Positions 16,454 to 24,729 of a stretch of 64,000 nucleotides of DNA are shown piece by piece. Source of the DNA: Pseudoselenomonas ruminantium (GTDB lineage: Bacteria > Bacillota > Negativicutes > Selenomonadales > Selenomonadaceae). Position numbers and translations under genes: made by a program. Every line of letters begins with the position of its first letter. Position 1 is the stretch's first letter. Under the pieces are notes generated by a model that made no database searches, was not told the origin of the DNA, and saw only the letters and a program-made list of their open reading frames with translations. The stretch is taken from assembly GCF_900104055.1 (NCBI RefSeq), contig NZ_FNJQ01000005.1:14690-78689 (forward strand), written 5' to 3'.

Positions 16454-18097
16454 TCATTCCCGATAGTTCTTGAAGTATTTCGTAACCGATCCCCAGATGG
16501 TGTTGCCGGTCCTGCCATTATCAAGGCTGCGCAGATGGTAAAGCTCCAGACCTAAGGACCAGTCATGGGGCAGGTTATAGCTGCAGCCCCAGCCCCAGCC
16601 GCGGAATCCATTGAATCCGCCACCCATGCCGTTCATGGTGTGATTGATATACGTTGCCCGCGGCTGATGATAATACTTCAGCCAGCTGCTATAGGCATAG
16701 GGCTGCCAACTGTTCTGCGGCGCATAAGCCAGCGTCAGCACATAACCTGTCCGGCCGCTTTTCCCCTGCTCCCTGCCGTGCAGGAGCATCGCACTGGCAT
16801 CGAAGATACCGACGTTATGACGGTAATTGCCCATATAAATATCATCGCGCTGACCATTCTCATAAGCAAAATGGTAATAACCGGCGCCCACACCATAAGC
16901 TGCCGCCTTATAATCAACGGTCAGGTCATAAGTCCGCTTCATCCCATCATCGCCGGCCTTGCCAGCTTCCACGGAATAGCGCACCGGCTTGCCGGCAGTC
17001 AGGCGCACGCCCTTGAACTTGCTGTCATAGACATTGCCCTCAGCCATCAGGCTGCCAAAGGCGCCGATATCGGTCTGCACCAGCCCCATTTTGCCGCTCA
17101 GGTAGTAACGGTCAAAATTCACCTTGCCATCCTTGCTGAACTTCCTGCCCGACAAGGTTTTCTGCCATTCGATCATGCCCTTGGCATGCCAATTGGGGGC
17201 AAACTCATAATCCGGATAAAGGCGTACGCGTGCTCTGGTGCGTGTCTGCGTCCCGCTGGACCGGCCCGAATCCACTCTTAGCTCCGTATCCAGTTTGAAA
17301 GCCTGATCCGGAACCTCCCGGACCGGAAGATTCGAAGCCAGCTGCTGGCGGGCACTCATCTTATCCAGACTGCCATTTTTCTCCAGTTCCGACAAGAACT
17401 CCGCCCGGAGCCGGCCCGCATTTTTCAGCACAGATGCCGGCATAGCTGCGGCCTGAGGTTTTCCTCCATTATTTCCATTACTGCCATTCATCGCCTCCAA
17501 CAGGCTCTGCTGCCGTTTTTGGGCATAGGCCAGCAGTTCTGCCCGCTGCACGCAGCGGGTTTTGGCTTCCGCATAATCCCGGGCGGCATATTCCAGTTCA
17601 GCCTGGGCCTTATCGTGCTTCGCCTTCAAAGGTTCCATGACTTCCAAGCGGTTCTGCCCCTGCATCGAGCGGCGGATATACATCTCTGCCGCTCTGGCTG
17701 CCTTCGCGCGGGCCCTTTGGCAGCGGGATGTCGCCACTGCCTCCTGCTCCCGGGAAAGTTTCAGTTCCACCTCATCCACCACCAGCAGCCGGGTGATCCG
17801 GGCATACTCATCACTCAGACGGCCTGTGCGGTTTTTCTCCACCTCATTGAGGGCTTTAGCCACCATGTCACTGAGTTCCTGCCTGGAATACGCATTCAGG
17901 GGGCGCAGCGGCAGTTCCATATAACCTTCGGCTGCCAGCTGCAGCATGGAATCATAAACCCAGGGCTGTACCTGCGCCGGTGCGGCCCAGCCGACGGCCA
18001 TCGGCCCGCCAAGTCCTAAAAAAAACGCCCCCAGCAGGCTTCTTCTAACAGAAACTCTTAGGGGGCTACCATGATGTTTACCAGTCCTCATCGACAA
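16454..18097 (-). CDS. Outer-membrane beta-barrel with SLH-like head and coiled coil, exopolysaccharide operon
   Basis: The 547-residue protein has a signal sequence (to about 38) and a short SLH-like segment (about 45-90: PWVYDSMLQLAAEGYMELP, later SRQELSDMVAKAL). A long helical region (about 90-215) is rich in A, E, K, R and likely coiled. From about 270 to the end come alternating strands of an outer-membrane barrel. Start is TTG nine bases after AAAGGA. First gene of the operon, it is the natural candidate for the outer-membrane export pore. It lacks the TPR repeats of BcsC/PgaA/AlgK, with an SLH/coiled-coil region where those would be. It ends NYRE rather than Phe. Confidence 0.7.
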   Translation of the reverse strand: MSMRTGKHHGSPLRVSVRRSLLGAFFLGLGGPMAVGWAAPAQVQPWVYDSMLQLAAEGYMELPLRPLNAYSRQELSDMVAKALNEVEKNRTGRLSDEYARITRLLVVDEVELKLSREQEAVATSRCQRARAKAARAAEMYIRRSMQGQNRLEVMEPLKAKHDKAQAELEYAARDYAEAKTRCVQRAELLAYAQKRQQSLLEAMNGSNGNNGGKPQAAAMPASVLKNAGRLRAEFLSELEKNGSLDKMSARQQLASNLPVREVPDQAFKLDTELRVDSGRSSGTQTRTRARVRLYPDYEFAPNWHAKGMIEWQKTLSGRKFSKDGKVNFDRYYLSGKMGLVQTDIGAFGSLMAEGNVYDSKFKGVRLTAGKPVRYSVEAGKAGDDGMKRTYDLTVDYKAAAYGVGAGYYHFAYENGQRDDIYMGNYRHNVGIFDASAMLLHGREQGKSGRTGYVLTLAYAPQNSWQPYAYSSWLKYYHQPRATYINHTMNGMGGGFNGFRGWGWGCSYNLPHDWSLGLELYHLRSLDNGRTGNTIWGSVTKYFKNYRE

Positions 18098-18168
18098 TTA
18101 TGACAATCCTTTCATCTTTCTCGACTTCATCCAATCTTTTACAACACTTCCAAAAAAAATATAATGCT

Positions 18169-18197
18169 ATTCTAATCACCCTCTAATGCAAAGTCAA
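18169..18197 (-). promoter_or_regulatory. Promoter of the exopolysaccharide operon
   Basis: TTGACT (18197-18192) and TAGAAT (18174-18169) are separated by 17 bases. The predicted leader is about 65 bases, too short for a cyclic-di-GMP riboswitch, and none is recognisable. No other promoter was noticed within the seven genes. Confidence 0.7.
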
Positions 18198-18504
18198 GCC
18201 AGCTTTTGGGATTCATCGCATCTATTTCGCTATTTTAAACAGGGACGAAAGTCCTTCTAAGCATTTTGTTGCCTTTATGAACTAACACTGGCCAGCACGG
18301 CAGGCCACAAACGGGCATCATTGCAGGATTTACGAAAAAGCCAAAAATCATCTTTGCTGGATATTTCTCCTCTTCATCGCCCTGCCGCAGCCATCCCCGC
18401 CCCTTCACCATGACTATTTAAGGCAAAATTTTAGGGACCATAGACTTATCACCTGATTTTTCACGCCGTAAAAAAAATTTTAAAAAATCTCCGATTCCCG
18501 CCTC
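18198..18504. other. Non-coding stretch with small hairpins
   Basis: No gene is visible between the divergent exopolysaccharide and pan promoters. It contains a GNRA-type hairpin, AGGGAC-GAAA-GTCCTT (18241-18256), and a GGCC-centred hairpin (about 18290-18306). The size leaves room for a small RNA or upstream regulator sites, but nothing specific can be named. Confidence 0.4.
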
Positions 18505-18533
18505 TTTACCCGCCCCCTCATACGTGCTAAAAT
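18505..18533 (+). promoter_or_regulatory. Promoter of panCD
   Basis: TTTACC (18505-18510) and TAAAAT (18528-18533) have 17-base spacing. Transcription would begin near 18540, leaving a leader of about 220 bases before panC. Confidence 0.5.
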
Positions 18534-18539
18534 AATTCA

Positions 18540-18762
18540 TGGCAAAAGATGACATCATTACTGTGAGTCATACTTGTATGAACGAGAATAACTTTACGCG
18601 CAAAGCCTTACCCTGCCGGGATTCTGCGGAACCGGGACAGCATATAGGACGACTGCGTCTTTTCAGGTTATCTCACGCAATCAGTAACCATGCGTATCTT
18701 TTGGCTGTCTGCAAAAGATACGCTTTTCTTTTGCCTTAAATCTATTTTAAGGAGCAGATATC
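18540..18762 (+). promoter_or_regulatory. Structured panC leader with pan-motif-like hairpin and attenuator
   Basis: The leader contains a hairpin at 18613-18640 (CTG-CCGG-[GA]-TTC-tgcg-GAA-CCGG-[GA]-CAG) whose two strands each bulge a GA pair. This resembles the 'pan' RNA motif known upstream of pantothenate genes. A stem GGTTA/TAACC follows (18666-18689). Then comes a perfect 12-bp terminator, GCGTATCTTTTG (18692-18703) / CAAAAGATACGC (18712-18723), with a T-rich tail to 18733, just before the panC ribosome-binding site. The 5' end (GCAAAAGAT, 18542-18550) could pair with the terminator's left arm. Premature termination control of panCD is inferred. Confidence 0.55.
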
Positions 18763-19611
18763 ATGGAAATTTTAACCACTCTCCAAGCCATCAAAGACTA
18801 TGCCGCACAGGCCAAGAAACAAGGCAAGAGCATCGGTCTCGTGCCCACTATGGGTGCCCTGCATGAAGGCCATCTGACACTTATGCGTGAGGCCCGCGCC
18901 AAATGCGATATCGTGATTGCCTCGGTCTTCGTCAACCCCACCCAGTTTGGCCCCAACGAGGACTACGATGCCTATCCGCGCCAGTTCGCCGCCGACTGCG
19001 AAAAACTCGAAAGCGTAAACGTGGACGCCGTATTCCATCCGGAACCTGCCGAAATGTACCCGGAAGGCTACTGCACCTATGTCAATGTCGAAGGCGATAT
19101 CACCCACAAACTCTGCGGCGCCCAGCGCCCCGGCCATTTCCGCGGCGTGGCAACCGTCGTGACGAAACTCATCAACCTTGCCCGGGCTGACGAGGCTTTC
19201 TTCGGCCAGAAAGATGCCCAGCAGGTCACGGTCATCCGCCGTTTCGTGGAGGACCTCAATATCAACGTCCATATCAACATGGTGCCCATTGCGCGCGAAG
19301 AAAACGGCCTGGCCCGCAGTTCCCGCAACACCTACCTATCCCCGGCAGAAAAAGAAGCAGCCCTCGTGCTCTCCCGCAGCCTCAAAGCGGCCAAAGCGGC
19401 CTTTGCCAATGGCGAACGGGAAATCTCTGCGCTGGAACATATCGTCACCGAAGAACTGCACAAGGAACCCATGGCCAATATCGACTATGTCAAAGCCTAT
19501 GCCTATCCGTCCCTCAAGCCATTGACTGAGGCTAGTGAAGACACCCTGCTGGCCATCGCCGTGAAGATCGGCAAGACGCGCCTGATCGACAATGTGATTC
19601 TCTCTGCCTGA
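18763..19611 (+). CDS. panC: Pantothenate synthetase
   Basis: The 282-residue protein is of normal PanC length, with [10 protein letters not shown] (28-37; HIGH-like nucleotidyl motif), [12 protein letters not shown] and SSRNTYLS. It joins pantoate and beta-alanine using ATP to make pantothenate. panD follows 16 bases downstream, so the operon makes both beta-alanine and pantothenate; panB is not in the window. AAGGAGC precedes the ATG. Expression probably depends on passing the attenuator in the leader. Confidence 0.97.
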   Translation: MEILTTLQAIKDYAAQAKKQGKSIGLVPTMGALHEGHLTLMREARAKCDIVIASVFVNPTQFGPNEDYDAYPRQFAADCEKLESVNVDAVFHPEPAEMYPEGYCTYVNVEGDITHKLCGAQRPGHFRGVATVVTKLINLARADEAFFGQKDAQQVTVIRRFVEDLNINVHINMVPIAREENGLARSSRNTYLSPAEKEAALVLSRSLKAAKAAFANGEREISALEHIVTEELHKEPMANIDYVKAYAYPSLKPLTEASEDTLLAIAVKIGKTRLIDNVILSA

Positions 19612-19627
19612 AGGAAGGATAACGAAT

Positions 19628-20011
19628 ATGCTCTTGAATATGCTCAAAGGAAAAATCCACTGCGCTACCGTGACCGAAGCCAACCTCGCCTATATGGGCA
19701 GCATCACCATCGACGAGGAACTTATGGAAAAAGCAGGTATTCTCCCTAACGAACGCGTGCAGGTCGTGGACAACAATAACGGCGCCCGCTTGGAAACTTA
19801 CACGATTCCCGGCCCCAGAGGCTCCGGCGTCATCTGTCTTAACGGTGCTGCCGCTCGTCTCGCCCAGCCCGGCGATATCGTTATCATCATGGCCTATGCC
19901 CTGTTCACCGAAGAAGAGGGCCGGGCACATAAACCGAAAGTCGTGATGGTTGATGAACAGAATAAAGTCAAAGAAGTCCGCACCGTAGAATATCACGGGC
20001 AGACCGAATGA
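19628..20011 (+). CDS. panD: Aspartate 1-decarboxylase (pyruvoyl enzyme)
   Basis: The 127-residue proenzyme has the self-cleavage site Gly24-Ser25 in YMGSITID, which generates the pyruvoyl cofactor. A downstream NGAAARL segment is also typical. It decarboxylates aspartate to beta-alanine for PanC. The gene follows panC in the same operon after AAGGAAGGATAACGAAT and ends just before a strong terminator. Confidence 0.97.
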   Translation: MLLNMLKGKIHCATVTEANLAYMGSITIDEELMEKAGILPNERVQVVDNNNGARLETYTIPGPRGSGVICLNGAAARLAQPGDIVIIMAYALFTEEEGRAHKPKVVMVDEQNKVKEVRTVEYHGQTE

Positions 20012-20016
20012 TTCCC

Positions 20017-20049
20017 GCCTTCCCCGTCAGGGGAAGGCTTATTTTTTTG
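20017..20049 (+). terminator. Terminator of panCD
   Basis: A 9-bp stem, GCCTTCCCC (20017-20025) / GGGGAAGGC (20030-20038), is followed by TTATTTTTTT. It begins six bases after the panD stop. Confidence 0.92.
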
Positions 20050-20067
20050 CCCGAGCACGGCAGGAAT

Positions 20068-20096
20068 TTGCCCTTCCTTTGCGAATATTATATAAT
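20068..20096 (+). promoter_or_regulatory. Promoter of the LacI-type regulator gene
   Basis: TTGCCC (20068-20073) and a perfect TATAAT (20091-20096) are separated by 17 bases. The predicted start lies beside the partly symmetric CATATGATATG, a possible autoregulatory site. Confidence 0.65.
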
Positions 20097-20139
20097 CAAA
20101 ACATATGATATGCGCAAAAAATAGTGAAGGAAGGTACCT

Positions 20140-21156
20140 ATGGTTACGATAAAGCAAATCGCCGAGCTCTGCGGCGTGTCCCGGGGCACAGTCGACCGTG
20201 TCCTCAACAAACGCGGCAACGTCAAGCCGGAGAAGGAAAAACTCATCGTCGAAATGGCCAAAAAACTCAACTACCACCCCAACCCTGCCGGCAAGGCTCT
20301 GGCCGCCCGCAAGAAACACCCCGTCTTAGGTGTGCTGATTGCCTCTGAAGGCGTACACTTCTTTGACGACATGCTCACCACCATGCACCATGCCGCCGAC
20401 CGTTTTGCTTCCTATGGCCTCGAGGTAATCTGGCGCAGCATGAAAGGCTTCGATGCCGCCGAACAATGCCGCATCATCGATGAGCTGAAGCCCCAGATCA
20501 GCGGCCTGATAATAAACCCAGTCAATGATCCGCAGGTCATCGATAAGATCAATGCCTGTGTGGACGATGGGCTCTTTGTGGTAACCATCAACAATGATGT
20601 GGAGTCCAGCCGCCGCCACTGTTATGTCGGCAGCGACTACCTGCAGGGCGGGCGAACCGCCGGTGCCCTGATGAAAATGATCTGCCCGCACAGCCTCAAT
20701 GCCGGTGTTCTCCTTGGCTCCCGCAATATGCTGGGGCATCAGCAGCGCCTGCAGGGTTTCCAGGAAGTCATGGAAGGCTACGATTTCACCCTGCTCGGCG
20801 TAGAGGAAACCGCCGACGATGATATGCAGGCCTATGAGGCCGCCCGCAAGCTTATCGACGAACATCCGGAAATCAACGCCCTGTTCGTGGTATCCTCCGG
20901 CGGCTACGGCACGGCCCGCGCCATTCAGGCCGCCAATCGCCGGGATATCACCATCGTGGCCTTCGATACCATCCCCAGCACCATCGACATGATGCAGAAA
21001 GGCCTGATCAAAGCCGCCCTCTACCAGCATCCCCACCAGCAGGGACGCCGCGCCATGCAGGTGATGTTCGATTACCTCGTCAACGGCAGCAAGCCGGAAC
21101 AGACGGCCTATATCATGCGTAATGAAATCCGCATCTTAGAAAATGTAGCAGACTAA
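20140..21156 (+). CDS. LacI-family transcriptional regulator
   Basis: The 338-residue protein has an N-terminal LacI-type helix-turn-helix (IKQIAELCGVSRGTVDRVLN, 4-23) and a hinge (KKLNYHPNPAGKALAARKK). A periplasmic-binding-protein-like effector domain follows, close to the sugar-responsive Peripla_BP_4 type. It is a single gene between its own promoter and a terminator, with no adjacent transport or sugar-utilisation operon that would reveal the ligand. Its targets may be elsewhere in the genome. Confidence 0.88.
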   Translation: MVTIKQIAELCGVSRGTVDRVLNKRGNVKPEKEKLIVEMAKKLNYHPNPAGKALAARKKHPVLGVLIASEGVHFFDDMLTTMHHAADRFASYGLEVIWRSMKGFDAAEQCRIIDELKPQISGLIINPVNDPQVIDKINACVDDGLFVVTINNDVESSRRHCYVGSDYLQGGRTAGALMKMICPHSLNAGVLLGSRNMLGHQQRLQGFQEVMEGYDFTLLGVEETADDDMQAYEAARKLIDEHPEINALFVVSSGGYGTARAIQAANRRDITIVAFDTIPSTIDMMQKGLIKAALYQHPHQQGRRAMQVMFDYLVNGSKPEQTAYIMRNEIRILENVAD

Positions 21157-21184
21157 AAAAATCGCCCATCAGGGCGATTTTTTT
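21155..21184. terminator. Bidirectional terminator, LacI regulator / TPM-domain operon
   Basis: A 13-bp stem (21155-21167 with 21172-21184) of form A7-TCGCCC ... GGGCGA-T7 lies between convergent genes, giving T runs both ways. Confidence 0.93.
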
Positions 21185-21190
21185 GTCCGT

Positions 21191-22015
21191 TTAAAATTTT
21201 CCGCCGCCGCCACCGTGGCTGCTGTCACTGCTGGACGAGGAGCTGTCATTATTCTTGGATTTGGTCTCGCGGACCACCGTGGTATAGAGGAAGTTATCAT
21301 GACTCTGCGTCAGCGTGAAACTTCCCTGCTTCAGATAGGCCGAAGCCTCCACCGCCGGAGCCACATTGCTCATACAGGAAATCAGATATTCCCGGAAAGC
21401 CCAGCCGATAAACAAGGCCAGCAAAACCGCCACCACAGCGGCCAAAATACTGAACTCCTTGGATGGATCATAGGGCTCGCCTTCCTCCTCATAGTAAGTG
21501 AGGTACTTATCCACCCCGGCGGCAAAGTTGTTAAAGCTTTCCGCATAATTGCCATCCGACAGATCCTCCAGGAACATCCCCTTGAGGCCATCGATGCCCA
21601 CACCGTCCACAATGCGCTGGCGCATCGTATTGTCCGTGGAGATGTACCAATCCCGGCTGCCCATAGCAATCAGGAATACGATGCTGCCGTTCCTGCCGTT
21701 AGCATAATACTTATCCAGCGTGTTATTGGCCAGCTTGCCGGCTGTCATGCCATTGGGCAGGTTCTGCAGCGTATAGATACCGATTTTTACCTGATGGCGT
21801 TCCTCGATTTCCTTGATCTTCGCCGTAAGTTTCTCCGCCTGTTCCTTGCTCAGCAACTTTGCCTGATCCACCACCGGTGCCCCCATATCCGTGGCCATCG
21901 CAGCGGTGGCTTTCTGCTGCTGGGCTGCACTGCTCACCGGCAGCTGCGCCATCCCAGCAATGAATACGGCCATACACATAAAGACCATGGCCAGGCGCAT
22001 AAAAATCTTCTTCAT
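21191..22015 (-). CDS. TPM-domain membrane protein (YgcG/YdjH-like)
   Basis: The 274-residue protein has a signal peptide and an extracytoplasmic TPM domain (about 45-170: VVDQAKLLS, IYTLQNLPNG, GSRDWYISTD). One membrane helix follows (about 190-208), then a Ser/Gly-rich tail ending HGGGGGKF. Start chosen at 22015, seven bases after AGGAGGT; the ATG two codons earlier is too close to that site. It is the last gene of a three-gene unit with a zinc-ribbon membrane protein and an SPFH protein, the arrangement of B. subtilis ydjG-ydjH-ydjI, which acts with PspA in membrane stress. No pspA is present here. Confidence 0.82.
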   Translation of the reverse strand: MKKIFMRLAMVFMCMAVFIAGMAQLPVSSAAQQQKATAAMATDMGAPVVDQAKLLSKEQAEKLTAKIKEIEERHQVKIGIYTLQNLPNGMTAGKLANNTLDKYYANGRNGSIVFLIAMGSRDWYISTDNTMRQRIVDGVGIDGLKGMFLEDLSDGNYAESFNNFAAGVDKYLTYYEEEGEPYDPSKEFSILAAVVAVLLALFIGWAFREYLISCMSNVAPAVEASAYLKQGSFTLTQSHDNFLYTTVVRETKSKNNDSSSSSSDSSHGGGGGKF

Positions 22016-22031
22016 TGTCATACCTCCTGGC

Positions 22032-23141
22032 TCAGCATAGACTCAATACATATTTCGCCACATAATACACGATCGGCAGGGTGATGGCAAAAGCCGCAGC
22101 GGCATAAAGCATGGACTTTGTCTGGTCATAAGGCAGGCTGCCAACCACCTTGCCCGTCTGACCGTTCATCATAAAGGTATAGGGCTTATCCTGATACCGC
22201 GTCGTGACGATCCAGACCGGCGCCATGGCATAAACAACATTGCCCGCCTGTTTCTTCACCGTAGCTTCCTCACAGGAGCATGTATCAAAGCCCTCAACCG
22301 TATCCGTCAGCACATCGATGGCGCTCTGCCGTACACGCTTATCAGCGCGGGGCGCAGACGTTTCCGCATCCACGTCGTACTTATCTGCCAGGAATCCCGT
22401 CATGTAGGCATTGGAAAACGGCACCATCTCACTGTAGTCAAAAGGCTCGATGCTTTCCATATAGTCATCGGCCATCTTCTCACTGCCATCCACAGGAATC
22501 TTCGCAAATCCCATGGAACCAGCGCGCAAGCAGCGGTAATGACTGGTCTCCGTCACTCGCTCATCGCTTGTCTCATAGACGCGCACCTTCTCTGCCTTGA
22601 ACGTGGCATAAGCATCCACGTCGGAATCAAAGAGCCAGAATGGCACATACATGGCCTGAATGGCCTCGATGCGGTTCTGCGTCTTGAACAGGCTCGGCAG
22701 CAGCCATTTGCCGCCATAGAATTCTTTGAGTGCCGCCTTGGCCTCTTCCTTCGTCTTCTTGAACGGAATGATATAATCAGGCCGCAGCATGCCATCAAAG
22801 CGCTGGGGAATCATCACTGCATGACCGCAGTAGCAGCATTCAGTCGCCATGGTGTTGCCATCGGCTACGATTTCCGCCCCGCAGGACTCACAGACAAATG
22901 TCTTGAACGCCGCAGCTTCCTCCGCCGTCCACTCACCGCCGGCCACCGCCGTATCCCATTTCTCATCCTGCTTGTCGGCTGCCTCTGCCGCCATGGCTTC
23001 TTTTTTGGCAAACAGATCTTCCAAGGCTGCCGCATCCAGCTCTGTCCCACAATAGTCACAGGTTATCTTTTGCGTACCAGGCTTGAAATCCAATGGCGCA
23101 CTGCAATTAGGGCATTTATAGGCCACAGAATTACTGGCCAT
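22032..23141 (-). CDS. Zinc-ribbon membrane protein (YdjG-like)
   Basis: The 369-residue protein has two zinc ribbons at the N-terminus: CPNC...CDYC (10-31) and CESC...CCYC (about 84-105). A central domain without known catalytic motifs follows, and a C-terminal membrane helix (about 345-365). Such proteins accompany SPFH and TPM proteins and are thought to form a membrane complex. It is the second gene of the trio, 17 bases from the TPM gene and 28 from the SPFH gene. Confidence 0.78.
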   Translation of the reverse strand: MASNSVAYKCPNCSAPLDFKPGTQKITCDYCGTELDAAALEDLFAKKEAMAAEAADKQDEKWDTAVAGGEWTAEEAAAFKTFVCESCGAEIVADGNTMATECCYCGHAVMIPQRFDGMLRPDYIIPFKKTKEEAKAALKEFYGGKWLLPSLFKTQNRIEAIQAMYVPFWLFDSDVDAYATFKAEKVRVYETSDERVTETSHYRCLRAGSMGFAKIPVDGSEKMADDYMESIEPFDYSEMVPFSNAYMTGFLADKYDVDAETSAPRADKRVRQSAIDVLTDTVEGFDTCSCEEATVKKQAGNVVYAMAPVWIVTTRYQDKPYTFMMNGQTGKVVGSLPYDQTKSMLYAAAAFAITLPIVYYVAKYVLSLC

Positions 23142-23169
23142 ATCCTCACCTCCGATTTAAAGTCGCGGA

Positions 23170-24471
23170 TCACGGACGCGGCTTGCCGCATTCTGCACAG
23201 AACTTGCCGCTGTTCTTGGCGCCGCAGTCACATACCCAGTCACCGGCAGGTCTTGGCTTGCCGCACTCGGAACAGAACTTGCCCGTATTCTTGGCACCAC
23301 ATTCGCAGGTCCAGCCATCGTCAGGTTTCGCCGCACCGCATTCGGAGCAGAACTTGCCCGTATTGCCAGTCTTGCCGCAGGCACAGGTCCATCCCCCTGC
23401 GGCACCTGCCGCCGGAGCCGCAGGCCGTGCCTGTGCGGCCTGCGCTGCTCTTTGCGCCTGCCCCTGCGCCATCAAATCGCCCACATTGACGCCGCCAGCC
23501 TGACCGGCCATATTCATGCCCATAAAGCCCACAGCGGCACCGCCCTCATTCTTAGCGGCATCACGCAGGGCATCAGCCTGGGCTGCCCCATAGAAACCGG
23601 CCATCAACGATGGATCGCGTCCGAGGACCGCCGCTTCCTGCATCTTCTGCAGTTTTTCCAGCACGGCCTGGCTTTCATCGGTGAGGCTTACGCTGGCCAC
23701 CGCCACCGAAACGACCTCAATGCCGCGCAGGTTGCCCCATTTCTGGCTGAGGTTCTCGTTGAGTGCATTGGCGATATCTGCCGAATGGGCTTCAAGCTCA
23801 TCATATCCCACCCGCATGGCCGAAATCTTCGCCATGGCCGGCTTCAGCGCCATCATGAGTTCGGATTTCAGCTGACTGTCGATCTCCTCACGGCTGAAGG
23901 TATCACTGACATTGCTGGCGATATTCGTATAGAACAGGATTGGATTGGTGATCCGGTAACTGTACTCACCAAAGCAACGGATCTGAATCGTCTGTTCATA
24001 GTTCAGCGTGTCATCCCGCACCTTGAATGCAATCGGCGAAGGCGTGCCGAACTTGTTGCCATAGATTTCCTTGGTATTCACATAATAGACGCGCTGATCG
24101 CGCCCCGTATCACCACCAAAGGAGAAACGCCGCCCGATTTCCGCAAAGACCTTGGGAATCGTATTGGACAGATCGCCAGCAAAGAGCGACGGCTCCGTTG
24201 CGCGGTCATAGGTATATTCCCCCGGCTCAGCACAGATATCCACGACCTCACCATTTTCCACAATGATCAGGCACTGGCCATTATTGACTGCCACCCGCGA
24301 CCCCTGGGAAATGATGTTGTCATCCCCCTTGTTCGATGAACCGGAGCCCGTCTTCTTGTGCCCCTTGGCCATCAAAACATCCGGCGGCAGGCTGTCACAG
24401 TAGATATACTCCTTCCACTGATCGCCTAATACGCCACCTACGGCACCAATGCCTGCTTGTAAAAGTCCCAT
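23170..24471 (-). CDS. SPFH-domain protein with three C-terminal zinc ribbons (YdjI-like)
   Basis: The 433-residue protein has an SPFH/band-7-like domain (about 20-290) and an Ala/Gln/Gly-rich linker. Three repeated zinc-ribbon modules of the pattern WxCxCGxxxxxGKFCxECG follow. The start ATG at 24471 follows AAAGGAGG by eight bases; the in-frame TTG two codons upstream is less suitable. SPFH proteins assemble into membrane-associated scaffolds. As first gene of the ydjI-ydjG-ydjH-like unit it probably scaffolds that complex. A promoter is not obvious. Confidence 0.85.
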   Translation of the reverse strand: MGLLQAGIGAVGGVLGDQWKEYIYCDSLPPDVLMAKGHKKTGSGSSNKGDDNIISQGSRVAVNNGQCLIIVENGEVVDICAEPGEYTYDRATEPSLFAGDLSNTIPKVFAEIGRRFSFGGDTGRDQRVYYVNTKEIYGNKFGTPSPIAFKVRDDTLNYEQTIQIRCFGEYSYRITNPILFYTNIASNVSDTFSREEIDSQLKSELMMALKPAMAKISAMRVGYDELEAHSADIANALNENLSQKWGNLRGIEVVSVAVASVSLTDESQAVLEKLQKMQEAAVLGRDPSLMAGFYGAAQADALRDAAKNEGGAAVGFMGMNMAGQAGGVNVGDLMAQGQAQRAAQAAQARPAAPAAGAAGGWTCACGKTGNTGKFCSECGAAKPDDGWTCECGAKNTGKFCSECGKPRPAGDWVCDCGAKNSGKFCAECGKPRP

Positions 24472-24557
24472 AATCAAAACCTCCTTTAAATCGTAATTCC
24501 CTCTCTAACAATCTCTATAAACTATTTAATTTCGTGCCGCCCGCTCCAAATTCCCCC

Positions 24558-24586
24558 TTGCAATGAAAAAATAAAAATGCTATACT
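24558..24586 (+). promoter_or_regulatory. Promoter of tRNA-Gly
   Basis: TTGCAA (24558-24563) and TATACT (24581-24586) have 17-base spacing, placing the start about six bases before the mature tRNA. Confidence 0.7.
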
Positions 24587-24598
24587 AAAAAAGTCGTT

Positions 24599-24672
24599 GC
24601 GGGCATAGTTCATCGGTAGAATGAAAGCTTCCCAAGCTTTAGAGGTGGGTTCGACTCCCATTGCCCGCTCCA
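24599..24672 (+). tRNA. tRNA-Gly (anticodon CCC)
   Basis: The acceptor GCGGGCA (24599-24605) pairs with TGCCCGC (24662-24668), with discriminator T and encoded CCA (24670-24672). The anticodon stem AAAGC/GCTTT encloses loop TTCCCAA, giving anticodon CCC for Gly GGG codons. The T-arm contains GGTTCGACTCC. It is a single tRNA gene with its own promoter and terminator. Confidence 0.96.
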
Positions 24673-24683
24673 TATGATCTTAC

Positions 24684-24710
24684 AGGAGTTGCGAAAGCAG
24701 CTCCTTTTTT
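24684..24710 (+). terminator. Terminator after tRNA-Gly
   Basis: The stem AGGAGTTGC (24684-24692) / GCAGCTCCT (24697-24705), with one G-T wobble and a GAAA loop, is followed by six T. Some readthrough into the HAD gene is possible, as no separate promoter is evident. Confidence 0.88.
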
Positions 24711-24729
24711 GCTATAAGGAGGCGTATTT

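Noticed and set aside
18098-18200. Cyclic-di-GMP riboswitch before the exopolysaccharide operon
   Set aside because: The predicted leader is about 65 bases and has none of the conserved GEMM blocks.
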